This document shows positions 1-5,319 of a stretch of DNA of 5,319 bases, piece after piece (within the stretch, counting starts at the first letter, position 1; each line of letters starts with the position of its first letter). The notes beneath the pieces were generated by a model, which was given only the letters and a program-made list of their open reading frames with translations, was not told the DNA's origin and made no database searches. This DNA comes from an uncultured Lachnospiraceae bacterium. GTDB taxonomy: Bacteria; Bacillota_A; Clostridia; Lachnospirales; Lachnospiraceae. The position numbers and the translations under genes were made by a program. Where the stretch lies: contig CACXDR010000184.1 in assembly GCA_902766415.1 (NCBI GenBank), positions 1-5,319 on the forward strand, written 5' to 3'.

Positions 1-13
1 CCTGATCCTGCCA

Positions 14-104
14 TAAATAATAAAAGAGGGACTGCCGCACTAAGGAAAAATGCAGACAATGTTCCCCAGGTGTCCGGAGCGTCCATACACGGGGGAACTT
101 GTCT
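14..104 (-). terminator. Probable intrinsic terminator(s) of the cstA operon
   Basis: Reading minus-strand RNA after the cstA stop, the inner hairpin (104-92 with 67-54, 13 pairs and one bulge, including a GTTCCCC/GGGGAAC core) is followed after GCA by five U at 50-46. The outer stem then closes, and downstream of it the RNA is again U-rich (about 27-14). Both arrangements resemble Rho-independent terminators, the second nested around the first. The fold-back begins only 24 nt after the cstA stop codon, which fits a 3' end for this unit. Plus-strand readthrough would leave A-runs, not U-runs, inside the structure, so termination is more credible on the minus strand. Confidence 0.6.
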
Positions 105-134
105 CAAAAAAACCTTAGTGCTACAGTCCCTCTT
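24..134. repeat. 111-nt nested inverted repeat (fold-back) downstream of cstA
   Basis: Outer arms 24-45 and 113-134 pair at 20 of 22 positions; the two mismatches are at 35-36 against 122-123. Inside, 54-67 pairs with 92-104 with one bulged base at 60. Inside that, 70-73 pairs with 87-90 and 76-78 pairs with 82-84. All three levels are centred on position 79-80, so this is one symmetric fold-back. The levels are separated by A5 (46-50) and A7 (106-112) on the plus strand, which become U-tracts in minus-strand RNA. No gene is inside and I see no clear flanking target duplication. It could be an elaborate terminator, a structured RNA 3' end or a MITE-like repeat. The pairing is read directly; the role is inferred. 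Confidence 0.75.
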
Positions 135-158
135 CAGTTTACTTTATATAGATCGTTT

Positions 159-1886
159 TCAGGCCTTCTTCGCAGCTGCCTGCTTGGAGAAGGTCTGGAA
201 GCCCTCGATGACGAGGATGACTGCCAGCAGGGTCATCGCCGCAGCGAAGAGAAGCTGGAACCAGTGGCCCCACATCGGGACAGCGCCCGGATCCGCACCG
301 CCGAAGCAGATGCCTGCCTTGGCAATGACGGTCTTAATGAGCTGGGTCAGGGTCGCGCAGAGCATGAATGCCATCGGGAAGAAGAACATCTTGTTGTTCT
401 TGCCGGCATCGCCCAGCCATGCGCAGACTGCCATCAGGGCGATACCTGCAAGGAGCTGGTTCGCAGCGCCGAACAGTGCCCAGATCGCGGAAAGGGAAAG
501 TCCGCCGAGGACGCAGCCGATGATGACCATGAACAGCGTGCCGAACAGCGGGTTCGCAAGGACCTTGCGGAAGCCTTTCGCGTCAGCAGCGGTAGCCTCG
601 CCCTCGAACAGGAACAGCTCGCCGAACATGAAGCGGGACAGGCGGGTACCGGTATCAAGGGAGGTCAGCGCGAAGACGGAAACAGCCAGCGTCAGCAGCG
701 CGTAGATGGTGTTGTAGGTCGGGGTCCCTTCAGCCGCGAACATGGTGCCGATGCCGCCTGCGAATGCTGCGGACGGGGAACCGAAGCCGCCGGAGGTGTA
801 CTTTTCAAAGACCATACCGACCGCGATCAGGGAGATAACGCCCAGCGCGGACTCGATCAACATGGAGCCGTAGCCGATCGCCTTTGCGTGCGCCTCGTTG
901 TCCAGCTGCTTGGAGGAAGTACCGGTAGAGATCAGAGAATGGAAGCCTGAGCATGCGCCGCACGCGACCGTGATGAACAGGGTCGGGAACAGGTCGCCGA
1001 CCTTCGCCTGGTTGACCATCGGAAGCGAGAAGGTCGCCGTTCCGGTGAACGCGGAGCTGAGGATACCGAAGACCGCGATGAGCATCATCGCGTAAAGCAG
1101 GAAGCTCGACAGATAGTCACGCGGCTGCAGCATGATCCATACCGGGATCAGGGAAGCAACGGTGATGTATGCGCCGATGAAGATGATCCATGCGGTCCTG
1201 CCCATAGCGAAGCCGACGTTCATGCCGATCGCAACGATGAGGACGATGCCGATGATGCCGCCGATGGTCGCCGGGCCGGTCTTCACGCCGTACTTGTTCG
1301 TCGCGATGCCGTAGATGATGGCGAGGACGATGAACAGCAGGGAGATCATAGCCGTGGTCTGGTTTCCGGTCGGGTTTCCGACAAAGCCGAACGCGACGTT
1401 GCCGGCATCATCCGGCTTCGTGAAGAAGGTACCCGCGACGACGTTGACGAAGGAAGCGATGACCAGGATCAGAACGAGCAGGGCGAAGATGATGAACAGC
1501 TTCTGCGCGCGCTTGCCCATGGAGTCCTTGATGATCTCACCGACAGACTTGCCGCCGTGTCTGACCGATGCGAACAGGGAGCCGAAATCCTGAAGGCCGC
1601 CGAAGAAAATACCGCCGATGACGCACCATAAGAAAACGGGGAGCCATCCGAAAACGGAAGCCTGGATCGGGCCGTTGATCGGGCCTGCGCCCGCGATCGA
1701 CGAGAAATGATGTCCCATAAGGACCTGCGGCGGAGCCGAAACATAGTCGACGCCGTCTTCCATTGTGTGAGCCGGGGTCTCTCTGTTCGGATCGACGCCC
1801 CACTCCTTTGCCAGCCAGCTGCCGTAGGTCACGTAACCGATCGCAAGGCAGACGATAGCAGCAACGATGATGAGTAATGCTGTCAT
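159..1886 (-). CDS. cstA: Carbon starvation protein CstA family transporter
   Basis: This is a 575-residue integral membrane protein of the CstA/BtsT family. Characterised Escherichia coli members import pyruvate, and CstA has also been linked to peptide uptake during carbon starvation; the substrate here is not decided by sequence. Roughly 14-15 hydrophobic spans run from residue 3 to 561. Family hallmarks are visible: GHHFSSIAGAGP at 58-69, LQDFGSLFASVRHGGKSVGE at 98-117, SGFHSLISTGTSSKQ at 313-327, DTGTRLSRF at 411-419 and FGAANQLLA at 472-480. It is shorter than the roughly 700-residue E. coli protein but complete at both ends. I chose the ATG at 1886 over one at 1994 because AAGGAG lies 8 nt upstream and the 36 extra residues are polar, arginine-rich and run back into the preceding gene. 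It is the last gene of a three-gene unit, 25 bp after the 177-residue protein. Confidence 0.96.
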   Translation of the reverse strand: MTALLIIVAAIVCLAIGYVTYGSWLAKEWGVDPNRETPAHTMEDGVDYVSAPPQVLMGHHFSSIAGAGPINGPIQASVFGWLPVFLWCVIGGIFFGGLQDFGSLFASVRHGGKSVGEIIKDSMGKRAQKLFIIFALLVLILVIASFVNVVAGTFFTKPDDAGNVAFGFVGNPTGNQTTAMISLLFIVLAIIYGIATNKYGVKTGPATIGGIIGIVLIVAIGMNVGFAMGRTAWIIFIGAYITVASLIPVWIMLQPRDYLSSFLLYAMMLIAVFGILSSAFTGTATFSLPMVNQAKVGDLFPTLFITVACGACSGFHSLISTGTSSKQLDNEAHAKAIGYGSMLIESALGVISLIAVGMVFEKYTSGGFGSPSAAFAGGIGTMFAAEGTPTYNTIYALLTLAVSVFALTSLDTGTRLSRFMFGELFLFEGEATAADAKGFRKVLANPLFGTLFMVIIGCVLGGLSLSAIWALFGAANQLLAGIALMAVCAWLGDAGKNNKMFFFPMAFMLCATLTQLIKTVIAKAGICFGGADPGAVPMWGHWFQLLFAAAMTLLAVILVIEGFQTFSKQAAAKKA

Positions 1887-1894
1887 AACTGAAT

Positions 1895-1900
1895 CTCCTT
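1895..1900 (-). promoter_or_regulatory. Ribosome binding site fixing the cstA start
   Basis: AAGGAG (plus-strand CTCCTT) lies 8 nt before the ATG at 1886, inside the 25-bp gap after the upstream stop codon. It decides the start against the longer in-frame ATG at 1994. Confidence 0.85.
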
Positions 1901-1911
1901 TTCCTGAAAAA

Positions 1912-2445
1912 TTAAAAAATATTGCTGAAGATCTGGCGCATCGCGTCGCCCATGCGGTTTTGGACGGTCGTTCCGCTTTCCAGATCGTATGCAATCACCT
2001 TGTAGGCGCTCCACCCCCGGAAGCCGAAGCGGTAGCTCTTGTAACGGCGCCGCTTCCGGATGAGCGCTGCCGCCTCCGGGTCCACCCTGTCGGCGAGGAT
2101 CAGGAGGGAAATGTCGGTGTTCCGGTGGTTCGGCTTCACCTCGACCCTGGAGAGGCCCTCCTCCCAGGCTCTTTCGTCGAGCGTCTCATAAAGCTCCGCC
2201 GTCAGCCGCTCCGTCACCGCGAAGAAAAGGAATTCGCGGGAATCGTACTCCGTGACCTTGGCGGACTTGATAAGGAAATACTGCTCGTCATGCATACGGA
2301 ATTCCGCTTCCGCCCGGAAGGGCTCCGCAGGTGTTTCCCTGTTTACCGTATAGTAGGCTTCGAAGGTTTTGAGCAGCCGCTCCAGGGCTTCCGACGTATC
2401 CGCCGGTTTTCCCTTGCGCCTTTCCTGGCTTACCGGACCGCTCAT
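1912..2445 (-). CDS. Conserved-looking hypothetical protein, 177 aa
   Basis: I do not recognise a named family with confidence. The protein is soluble, with no signal peptide or membrane span. After a polar start (1-20) comes a likely helix (20-32, LERLLKTFEAYY), then an alternating pattern suggesting an alpha/beta fold. DEQYFLIKSAK (53-63), EEGLSRVEVKPNHRNTDIS (95-113), LLILADRVD (114-122) and KSYRFGFRGWSAYKVIAYD (136-154) look like the conserved blocks, rich in aromatic and charged residues. Its ATG overlaps the TGA of the preceding gene as ATGA (2442-2445), so translation is probably coupled; a weak AGAGGG lies 9 nt upstream of the start. The cstA start follows 25 bp after its stop. A soluble partner or regulator of the transporter is possible, but nothing in the sequence proves it. 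Confidence 0.88.
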   Translation of the reverse strand: MSGPVSQERRKGKPADTSEALERLLKTFEAYYTVNRETPAEPFRAEAEFRMHDEQYFLIKSAKVTEYDSREFLFFAVTERLTAELYETLDERAWEEGLSRVEVKPNHRNTDISLLILADRVDPEAAALIRKRRRYKSYRFGFRGWSAYKVIAYDLESGTTVQNRMGDAMRQIFSNIF

Positions 2446-2816
2446 GCCTCACTGCCCTCTGCCGCCGGCCGCACGAACGCTGCGTGCGGGATCTTCACCT
2501 TCAGCTCCTCAAGCGCCGCCTTTCCGGCGCGCTCGCCCGGCATCTGGATCTCCGCGGCCTCCCCGGCCTCCGTGCAGATGACCATGCTCTCCATCGCCAT
2601 GTTTCCGCGGCCGCAGCACATGCGTGCCGGGACCGAGCGGACTCTGCGGAAGCAGCGGGTGATCTCACTGAACGGGATATAATAGGTTTTCAGCCTGACA
2701 CGAAAAAAAAGGAACTCACTGCCGATCTTCATGACCCCGATCTCGTGGGCCTTCTGAAGGTCGGTTTTCAGCGCGTCCTCTTCAGCGGCAGCCGATGCGG
2801 CCGGATAAAATTTCAT
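2442..2816 (-). CDS. Hypothetical protein, 124 aa, possible PH-like fold, CCGRG motif
   Basis: First gene of the cstA unit; I do not recognise the family. It is soluble, with a short alanine-rich N-terminal stretch (6-16). A run of probable beta strands follows (EIGVMKIG 25-32, EFLFFRVRLKTYYIPF 34-49, MESMVICT 75-82, EAAEIQMPG 86-94). A C-terminal helix (97-108, AGKAALEELKVK) is followed by a proline turn and an Ala/Glu tail. Strands capped by one helix resemble small PH-like domains, but this is fold-by-eye only. Adjacent cysteines sit in a basic loop, RMCCGRG (65-71), which could bind a metal or be redox active. The start at 2816 has GGAGG 4 nt upstream. The stop overlaps the next start by ATGA. 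Its promoter region holds a striking palindrome. Confidence 0.86.
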   Translation of the reverse strand: MKFYPAASAAAEEDALKTDLQKAHEIGVMKIGSEFLFFRVRLKTYYIPFSEITRCFRRVRSVPARMCCGRGNMAMESMVICTEAGEAAEIQMPGERAGKAALEELKVKIPHAAFVRPAAEGSEA

Positions 2817-2820
2817 AAAA

Positions 2821-2825
2821 CCTCC
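2821..2825 (-). promoter_or_regulatory. Ribosome binding site touching the palindrome
   Basis: GGAGG (plus-strand CCTCC) lies only 4 nt (TTTT) before the ATG at 2816, a tight spacing. Its first G, at 2825, is also the last base of the 2825-2867 inverted repeat, so in any longer transcript the hairpin would abut and slightly mask the site. Confidence 0.8.
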
Positions 2826-2867
2826 GAGGGTGCTATACCGATAATCAGTATCAGTATAGCACCCTCG
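2825..2867. promoter_or_regulatory. 43-bp palindrome with Fur-box-like core (candidate operator)
   Basis: Arms 2825-2838 and 2854-2867 are a perfect 14-bp inverted repeat. After one mismatch (2839 against 2853) four more pairs form (2840-2843 with 2849-2852), leaving a 5-base loop centred on 2846. The central 15 bp (2839-2853, CGATAATCAGTATCA) match the Bacillus subtilis Fur 7-1-7 consensus TGATAAT-N-ATTATCA at 12 of 14 positions, with the same centre. ATCAGT also occurs twice in tandem at 2844-2855. The -10 element lies in the right arm, so a protein bound here would block the promoter. The palindrome is seen directly; binding by a Fur-type repressor is inference. On the plus strand the stem is followed by TTTT, so a weak plus-strand terminator is the alternative. 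Confidence 0.6.
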
Positions 2868-2880
2868 TTTTCAAAATCAA
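2853..2880 (-). promoter_or_regulatory. Probable extended -10 promoter of the cstA operon
   Basis: On the minus strand TTGATT (2880-2875) is separated by 16 bp from TATACT (2858-2853), with TG one base before it, giving the extended -10 form TGCTATACT. The likely start of transcription is near 2845-2847, giving a leader of about 30 nt before the ATG at 2816. This start falls in the centre of the palindrome, so mRNA from this promoter would carry only one arm and could not form the full hairpin. That favours a DNA-level operator role for the repeat. Confidence 0.6.
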
Positions 2881-2999
2881 TACAACGCCTTCACGTTTTG
2901 ATCATTAATTTTATAGTTTTTTAATTGAATAAGTGTAATATTACTCGGTTATTTCTTTTTTAAATCATTTCGTGCGTCCCATAGCTGTTTCATATCTGT
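2881..2999. other. AT-rich intergenic stretch without a supportable gene
   Basis: This stretch is clearly more AT-rich than the flanking genes. It holds homopolymer runs on both strands, a 10-bp perfect palindrome GTAATATTAC at 2935-2944, and a possible weak second minus-strand -10 (TATAAA, near 2910-2915) without a good -35. A 14-codon minus-strand ORF is present but not credible as a gene. The stretch most likely serves as spacer and upstream promoter DNA between the two minus-strand transcription units. Confidence 0.5.
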
Positions 3000-3030
3000 T
3001 TCCCGGCCCCGCAAAGACCGTCCCCGGGAA
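3000..3030 (-). terminator. GC-rich stem after the Hsp70-like unit (weak terminator candidate)
   Basis: TTCCCGG (3000-3006) and CCGGGAA (3024-3030) form a perfect 7-bp stem a few bases after the stop codon of the 100-residue protein. In minus-strand RNA it is followed by AACAGATATG and not by a U-tract, so it is not a convincing intrinsic terminator. It may stabilise the 3' end or allow partial readthrough into the cstA unit. Confidence 0.25.
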
Positions 3031-3033
3031 CCG

Positions 3034-3336
3034 CTACAGCCTGACGCCCTCCACCGCAAGTGTTTTAAATATAAACTGCTTTCTTATAAAAAACCGAAGC
3101 GTCTCCTCATAGTCGAGACGGTACGGCGGGAGCAGCACCCTCCTGTCCCCATCCGCCACCTCGCGGTATCTCTTTTTCTTCTTAAGATAATCCGCGTGCC
3201 CTTCGTCACAGACCCGCACGAAGATCTCCGTGATCTCAATGTCGGAATGCGCCGCCTCCGCGACCGCGACGACCGCGTACGCTTTGCGCTTTCTCTTCAT
3301 ATAGTCCGAAAACTCGGCGGAGTACTCGATCTTCAT
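3034..3336 (-). CDS. Small hypothetical protein, 100 aa, paired with the Hsp70-like gene
   Basis: A small soluble protein without signal peptide or membrane span. It begins MKIEYSAEFSDYMKRK, passes through EITEIFVRV (34-42), a lysine run (52-55) and RRVLLPPYRLDYEETLRFFIRKQ (65-87), and ends LAVEGVRL. The opening, overall length and ending recall small HesB-like proteins, including the CC/Se-motif (seleno)protein group, but the Cys-Cys or Sec motif is missing (only Cys43). This resemblance is from memory and weak. I chose the ATG at 3336 because AAGGAAAGGA lies 6 nt upstream. A second ATG at 3360 overlaps the upstream TGA as ATGA and would add eight residues (MTGRKGQS); its ribosome site is more distant. 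Either way the gene is co-transcribed and probably coupled with the ATPase before it. Confidence 0.82.
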   Translation of the reverse strand: MKIEYSAEFSDYMKRKRKAYAVVAVAEAAHSDIEITEIFVRVCDEGHADYLKKKKRYREVADGDRRVLLPPYRLDYEETLRFFIRKQFIFKTLAVEGVRL

Positions 3337-3356
3337 GGACTGTCCTTTCCTTCCGG

Positions 3357-5267
3357 TCATCCGAGCGGGATCTCCACGACCTCCGCCATCTTCATGAGGC
3401 AGGCCTCGATCTGGTCCGAAATATCGTGGACCATGCGTTCCGTGATCTCCTCGTTCTTGTCCTTCTCAAGCCGCTTCATGAAATCCGAGCGGACCTCCGC
3501 GGAGATCTTCGTCAGGCGGGATTCGAAATAGCGCTTCGGCAGGAGCTTCCTCATGGGAACGGGGATATTGGCCCCGAGGATGGCGCCCTGCATCTTCTCC
3601 TTCCCGAGGAACAGGATGATCAGGGAAAGCACCGCTCCCGCGATGAGCCCGGGCAGTCCGTTCGCGATCACGGCGATCCCGCCGCCGCCGCAAAGAAGCC
3701 CGATCATGATGGAGATGATGGTATCGATCATCCAGGTGGTCTCCTCCACCGCGAAAACGTCCTTCGCGTCGATCCGGAAGTCCTCCGGCGACACGTTCAG
3801 GAAGGACGTGAGGCTCAGCGCCCGGTACGGGATATTGTGCTTCACGCAGATGGGCACCGTGTGCTCCTCAAGGCTGTAGGCGATAGGCTTCAGCCATTCC
3901 GTGACCGGACGGATCATGCACTTCCTCGCCTCGTCCGTGTGAAGGTACGCCGTGATCTCCTTCTCCATCTCGCCGTCGATGTCCTGGAGGCGTTCTATAC
4001 TCCCGTCCCTCCAGCGGTCTATGACAGGCAGGACCGCTTCCTTCAGGATGGGCTCCGTAACAGCTTCGACCACGTCCTTGTACAGCTTGTCGATCTTCGA
4101 ACCGACCAGCTGCTCGACGATACTCGAATCCCTGAGGTTCTCGACCTCCTTCATGAAATCCCGGAGCTCGTCGTCGATCCGCCCGCACCACGCAAGTCCG
4201 CGCGACACGGAGAACTCCGGCTCCATGCCGGTGATCACCACGGCCTCAGGGTAGATCTCGCGGCACCAGTCCGCGATCGCCGGAAGCTTCGAGACGCCGC
4301 CGGTCAGGAACAGGAGCTCGGGAACATCGCCCGTGATCTTCCGCCTGGTCTCCCGGAGGCTCTCCGTAAACACCTGGTGGAACGACCTGCCGCCGAGCTT
4401 CTCCGTCGCGCGGTCTGTCAGCGCCTCCGCCGTCTCAGCATCCATACGGAGCGTCAGCGTGACCGGCCTGCCGTAGCGGATCCGGACCGTCTGCATGCAG
4501 TCGTTCTTTTTCCAGTAGTCCTCGTCCGCAAAATACTTCTCTTTAAGCCTCCGGGCAGCGAACTCGCAGTAGCTCCGCCAAGGGCTGCTCTTTTCAAAGA
4601 TCTCCCGGATCTCGGCACGGTCCTTCGACCGCTCCACCGCGGTCTCAAGAAGGATCTCGTCCATGATGCCGCCGCCGAGGAACACCTCGCCGGCCGTGCG
4701 GAGCTCCACCTCGCGCCCGCCCATAATATAGGCGAAATCCGTGGTCGATGAACCGATATCCACGACCAGCACCGGGTGCGAAAGGATATCGTACCCGACC
4801 TGGAGGTTCTTCGACTGGCACGCGCTCACCAGCGCCGCGCGCGACTCGGAGATGATCTTCATGGGGGGATACCCGACCTTCTCGAAGATCTTCCTGTATT
4901 TTTCCCTCGCGTTCCTGTCCCAGCCCGCAGGGCATCCGATATGGAAGGTACAGTCTTCATTCTGTACCAGTCCGCCGGAGGAATAAAGCTCCCCCAGCAC
5001 GCCCGACGCGAACGCGGTGATATCCTTCGCGGATTCCGCGTCCACCAGGAAGCGGCTCTTGAAGCGCAGCTTCCGCTCCACCGCGTCCGGGTCCCAGCAG
5101 GCGCTCTCGCCGATGACCATCCCGCGGTCCGCCGTCCTCGCGTACGCGGTGACAAGGCTCTTCGTATCACAGAGCGTAAGGACCTCCGGCGCGCCGGTGT
5201 CCTTCTTTTTCAGCACGGAGACCGCGCTCTCCGCGTCCCCGAGGTCAAATCCGAAAAAACGTTCCAT
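3357..5267 (-). CDS. Membrane-anchored Hsp70-like (actin-fold) ATPase
   Basis: A 636-residue protein with the Hsp70/actin nucleotide-binding fold. Visible motifs are phosphate-1 FFGFDLGDAES (4-14), HIGCPAGW (109-116), connect-1 KIISESRAALVSA (137-149), phosphate-2 VLVVDIGSSTTDF (166-178), GEVFLGGGIMDE (193-204), the adenosine motif LLFLTGGVSKLPAI (318-331) and SVSRGLAWCG (353-362). Phosphate-1 reads GDAES where DnaK has GTTNS. After about residue 365 there is no DnaK peptide-binding domain. Instead a charged helical region (365-505) leads to a hydrophobic, glycine-rich segment (512-555, one hairpin or two spans) and a basic/acidic cytoplasmic-type tail (556-636). It is probably an inner-face membrane ATPase whose client is unknown. 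The ATG at 5267 has AAGGAG 8 nt upstream. Its TGA overlaps the possible longer start of the next gene. MreB/FtsA-type functions are less likely given the Hsp70-style motifs. Confidence 0.9.
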   Translation of the reverse strand: MERFFGFDLGDAESAVSVLKKKDTGAPEVLTLCDTKSLVTAYARTADRGMVIGESACWDPDAVERKLRFKSRFLVDAESAKDITAFASGVLGELYSSGGLVQNEDCTFHIGCPAGWDRNAREKYRKIFEKVGYPPMKIISESRAALVSACQSKNLQVGYDILSHPVLVVDIGSSTTDFAYIMGGREVELRTAGEVFLGGGIMDEILLETAVERSKDRAEIREIFEKSSPWRSYCEFAARRLKEKYFADEDYWKKNDCMQTVRIRYGRPVTLTLRMDAETAEALTDRATEKLGGRSFHQVFTESLRETRRKITGDVPELLFLTGGVSKLPAIADWCREIYPEAVVITGMEPEFSVSRGLAWCGRIDDELRDFMKEVENLRDSSIVEQLVGSKIDKLYKDVVEAVTEPILKEAVLPVIDRWRDGSIERLQDIDGEMEKEITAYLHTDEARKCMIRPVTEWLKPIAYSLEEHTVPICVKHNIPYRALSLTSFLNVSPEDFRIDAKDVFAVEETTWMIDTIISIMIGLLCGGGGIAVIANGLPGLIAGAVLSLIILFLGKEKMQGAILGANIPVPMRKLLPKRYFESRLTKISAEVRSDFMKRLEKDKNEEITERMVHDISDQIEACLMKMAEVVEIPLG

Positions 5268-5275
5268 CTTACCTG

Positions 5276-5281
5276 CTCCTT
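5276..5281 (-). promoter_or_regulatory. Ribosome binding site of the Hsp70-like gene
   Basis: AAGGAG lies 8 nt before the ATG at 5267. It overlaps a TAA (5282-5280, TAAGGAG) that would end an upstream reading frame, a layout typical of a gene inside an operon. Confidence 0.8.
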
Positions 5282-5319
5282 ATCCTGCCGCCTTCCGGCC
5301 GCCGTTTTCTGCCGCTTTC
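5280..5319 (-). CDS. Possible C-terminal tail of an upstream gene (partial)
   Basis: From the window edge one minus-strand frame reads KAAENGGRKAAG and stops at TAA, 12 nt before the ATG of the Hsp70-like gene and overlapping its ribosome binding site. The short Lys/Ala/Gly tail and the TAAGGAG overlap fit the 3' end of a co-transcribed gene. Only 12 codons are visible, and another frame (ending at 5269) is also open, so neither product nor frame is certain. Confidence 0.3.
   Translation of the reverse strand, partial: KAAENGGRKAAG

Noticed and set aside
24..134. Known insertion-sequence remnant
   Set aside because: The arms look like terminal inverted repeats, but there is no transposase fragment and no clear target duplication, so I do not assign it to an IS family.
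99..950. 283-codon plus-strand frame opposite cstA
   Set aside because: It lies antisense to the highly conserved CstA coding sequence, starts inside the fold-back region, and shows only Gln/Glu/Arg/His-rich composition typical of a shadow frame.
1887..1994. Longer cstA start at 1994 (36 extra residues)
   Set aside because: The added residues are polar and basic, overlap the preceding gene, and the ATG at 1886 has a strong AAGGAG at the right distance directly before a membrane span.
1867..2682. 271-codon plus-strand frame across two minus-strand genes
   Set aside because: It spans the two small minus-strand genes, whose starts, ribosome sites and ATGA overlap are coherent; the plus-strand product has no family-like features.
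2825..2871. Plus-strand intrinsic terminator (stem followed by TTTT)
   Set aside because: No plus-strand gene lies upstream, the U-run is only four bases, and the promoter and Fur-like core explain the symmetry better. Kept only as an alternative.
2860..2873. Possible CcpA cre site in the promoter spacer
   Set aside because: TGAAAACG on the minus strand (2873-2866) matches the left half of the cre consensus, but the right half (AGGGTG) matches nothing, so it is only a half-site by chance.
3426..4751. 441-codon open frame on the plus strand opposite the Hsp70-like gene
   Set aside because: It mirrors the codon structure of the minus-strand gene, is rich in Arg/Leu/Asp/His with no recognisable motif, and has no convincing ribosome site. 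GC-rich third positions create such antisense frames.

Overview
This GC-rich window has long AT-rich gaps only between transcription units. Every gene I can support lies on the minus strand, so the window reads biologically from right (5319) to left (1). Strong AAGGAG/GGAGG ribosome binding sites, compact ATGA-coupled overlaps and a Firmicutes-length CstA suggest a high-GC member of the Clostridia, possibly Lachnospiraceae. This is inference from composition and protein style; no marker gene is present.

Unit A (5319 to 3034) starts with a possible 3' tail of an upstream gene whose TAA overlaps the next ribosome binding site. It continues with a 636-residue Hsp70/actin-fold ATPase that has a C-terminal membrane segment and no classical peptide-binding domain. 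It ends with a 100-residue protein of unknown function, translationally coupled or nearly so. No good U-tract terminator follows; only a GC-rich stem sits at 3000-3030.

The gap from 2817 to 3033 is AT-rich. Its left end holds a compact control region: an extended -10 promoter lies inside a 43-bp near-perfect palindrome. The centre of that palindrome matches the Bacillus-type Fur 7-1-7 box at 12 of 14 positions. The palindrome ends on the first G of the next gene's Shine-Dalgarno sequence.

Unit B (2816 to 159) is a three-gene operon. A 124-residue unknown protein with a Cys-Cys-Gly-Arg-Gly motif overlaps by ATGA with a 177-residue unknown protein, and 25 bp later comes cstA, a CstA/BtsT-family membrane transporter (pyruvate or peptide uptake in characterised relatives). 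Beyond the cstA stop lies a 111-nt nested fold-back (24-134) with two U-tracts on the minus strand. It most simply works as the operon terminator, although its shape is also that of a small mobile repeat.

The best candidates for something undescribed are the membrane-anchored Hsp70-like ATPase with its small partner, the palindromic promoter/operator in front of the cstA operon, and the nested fold-back after cstA. I found no CRISPR array, tRNA, rRNA, transposase or phage gene.
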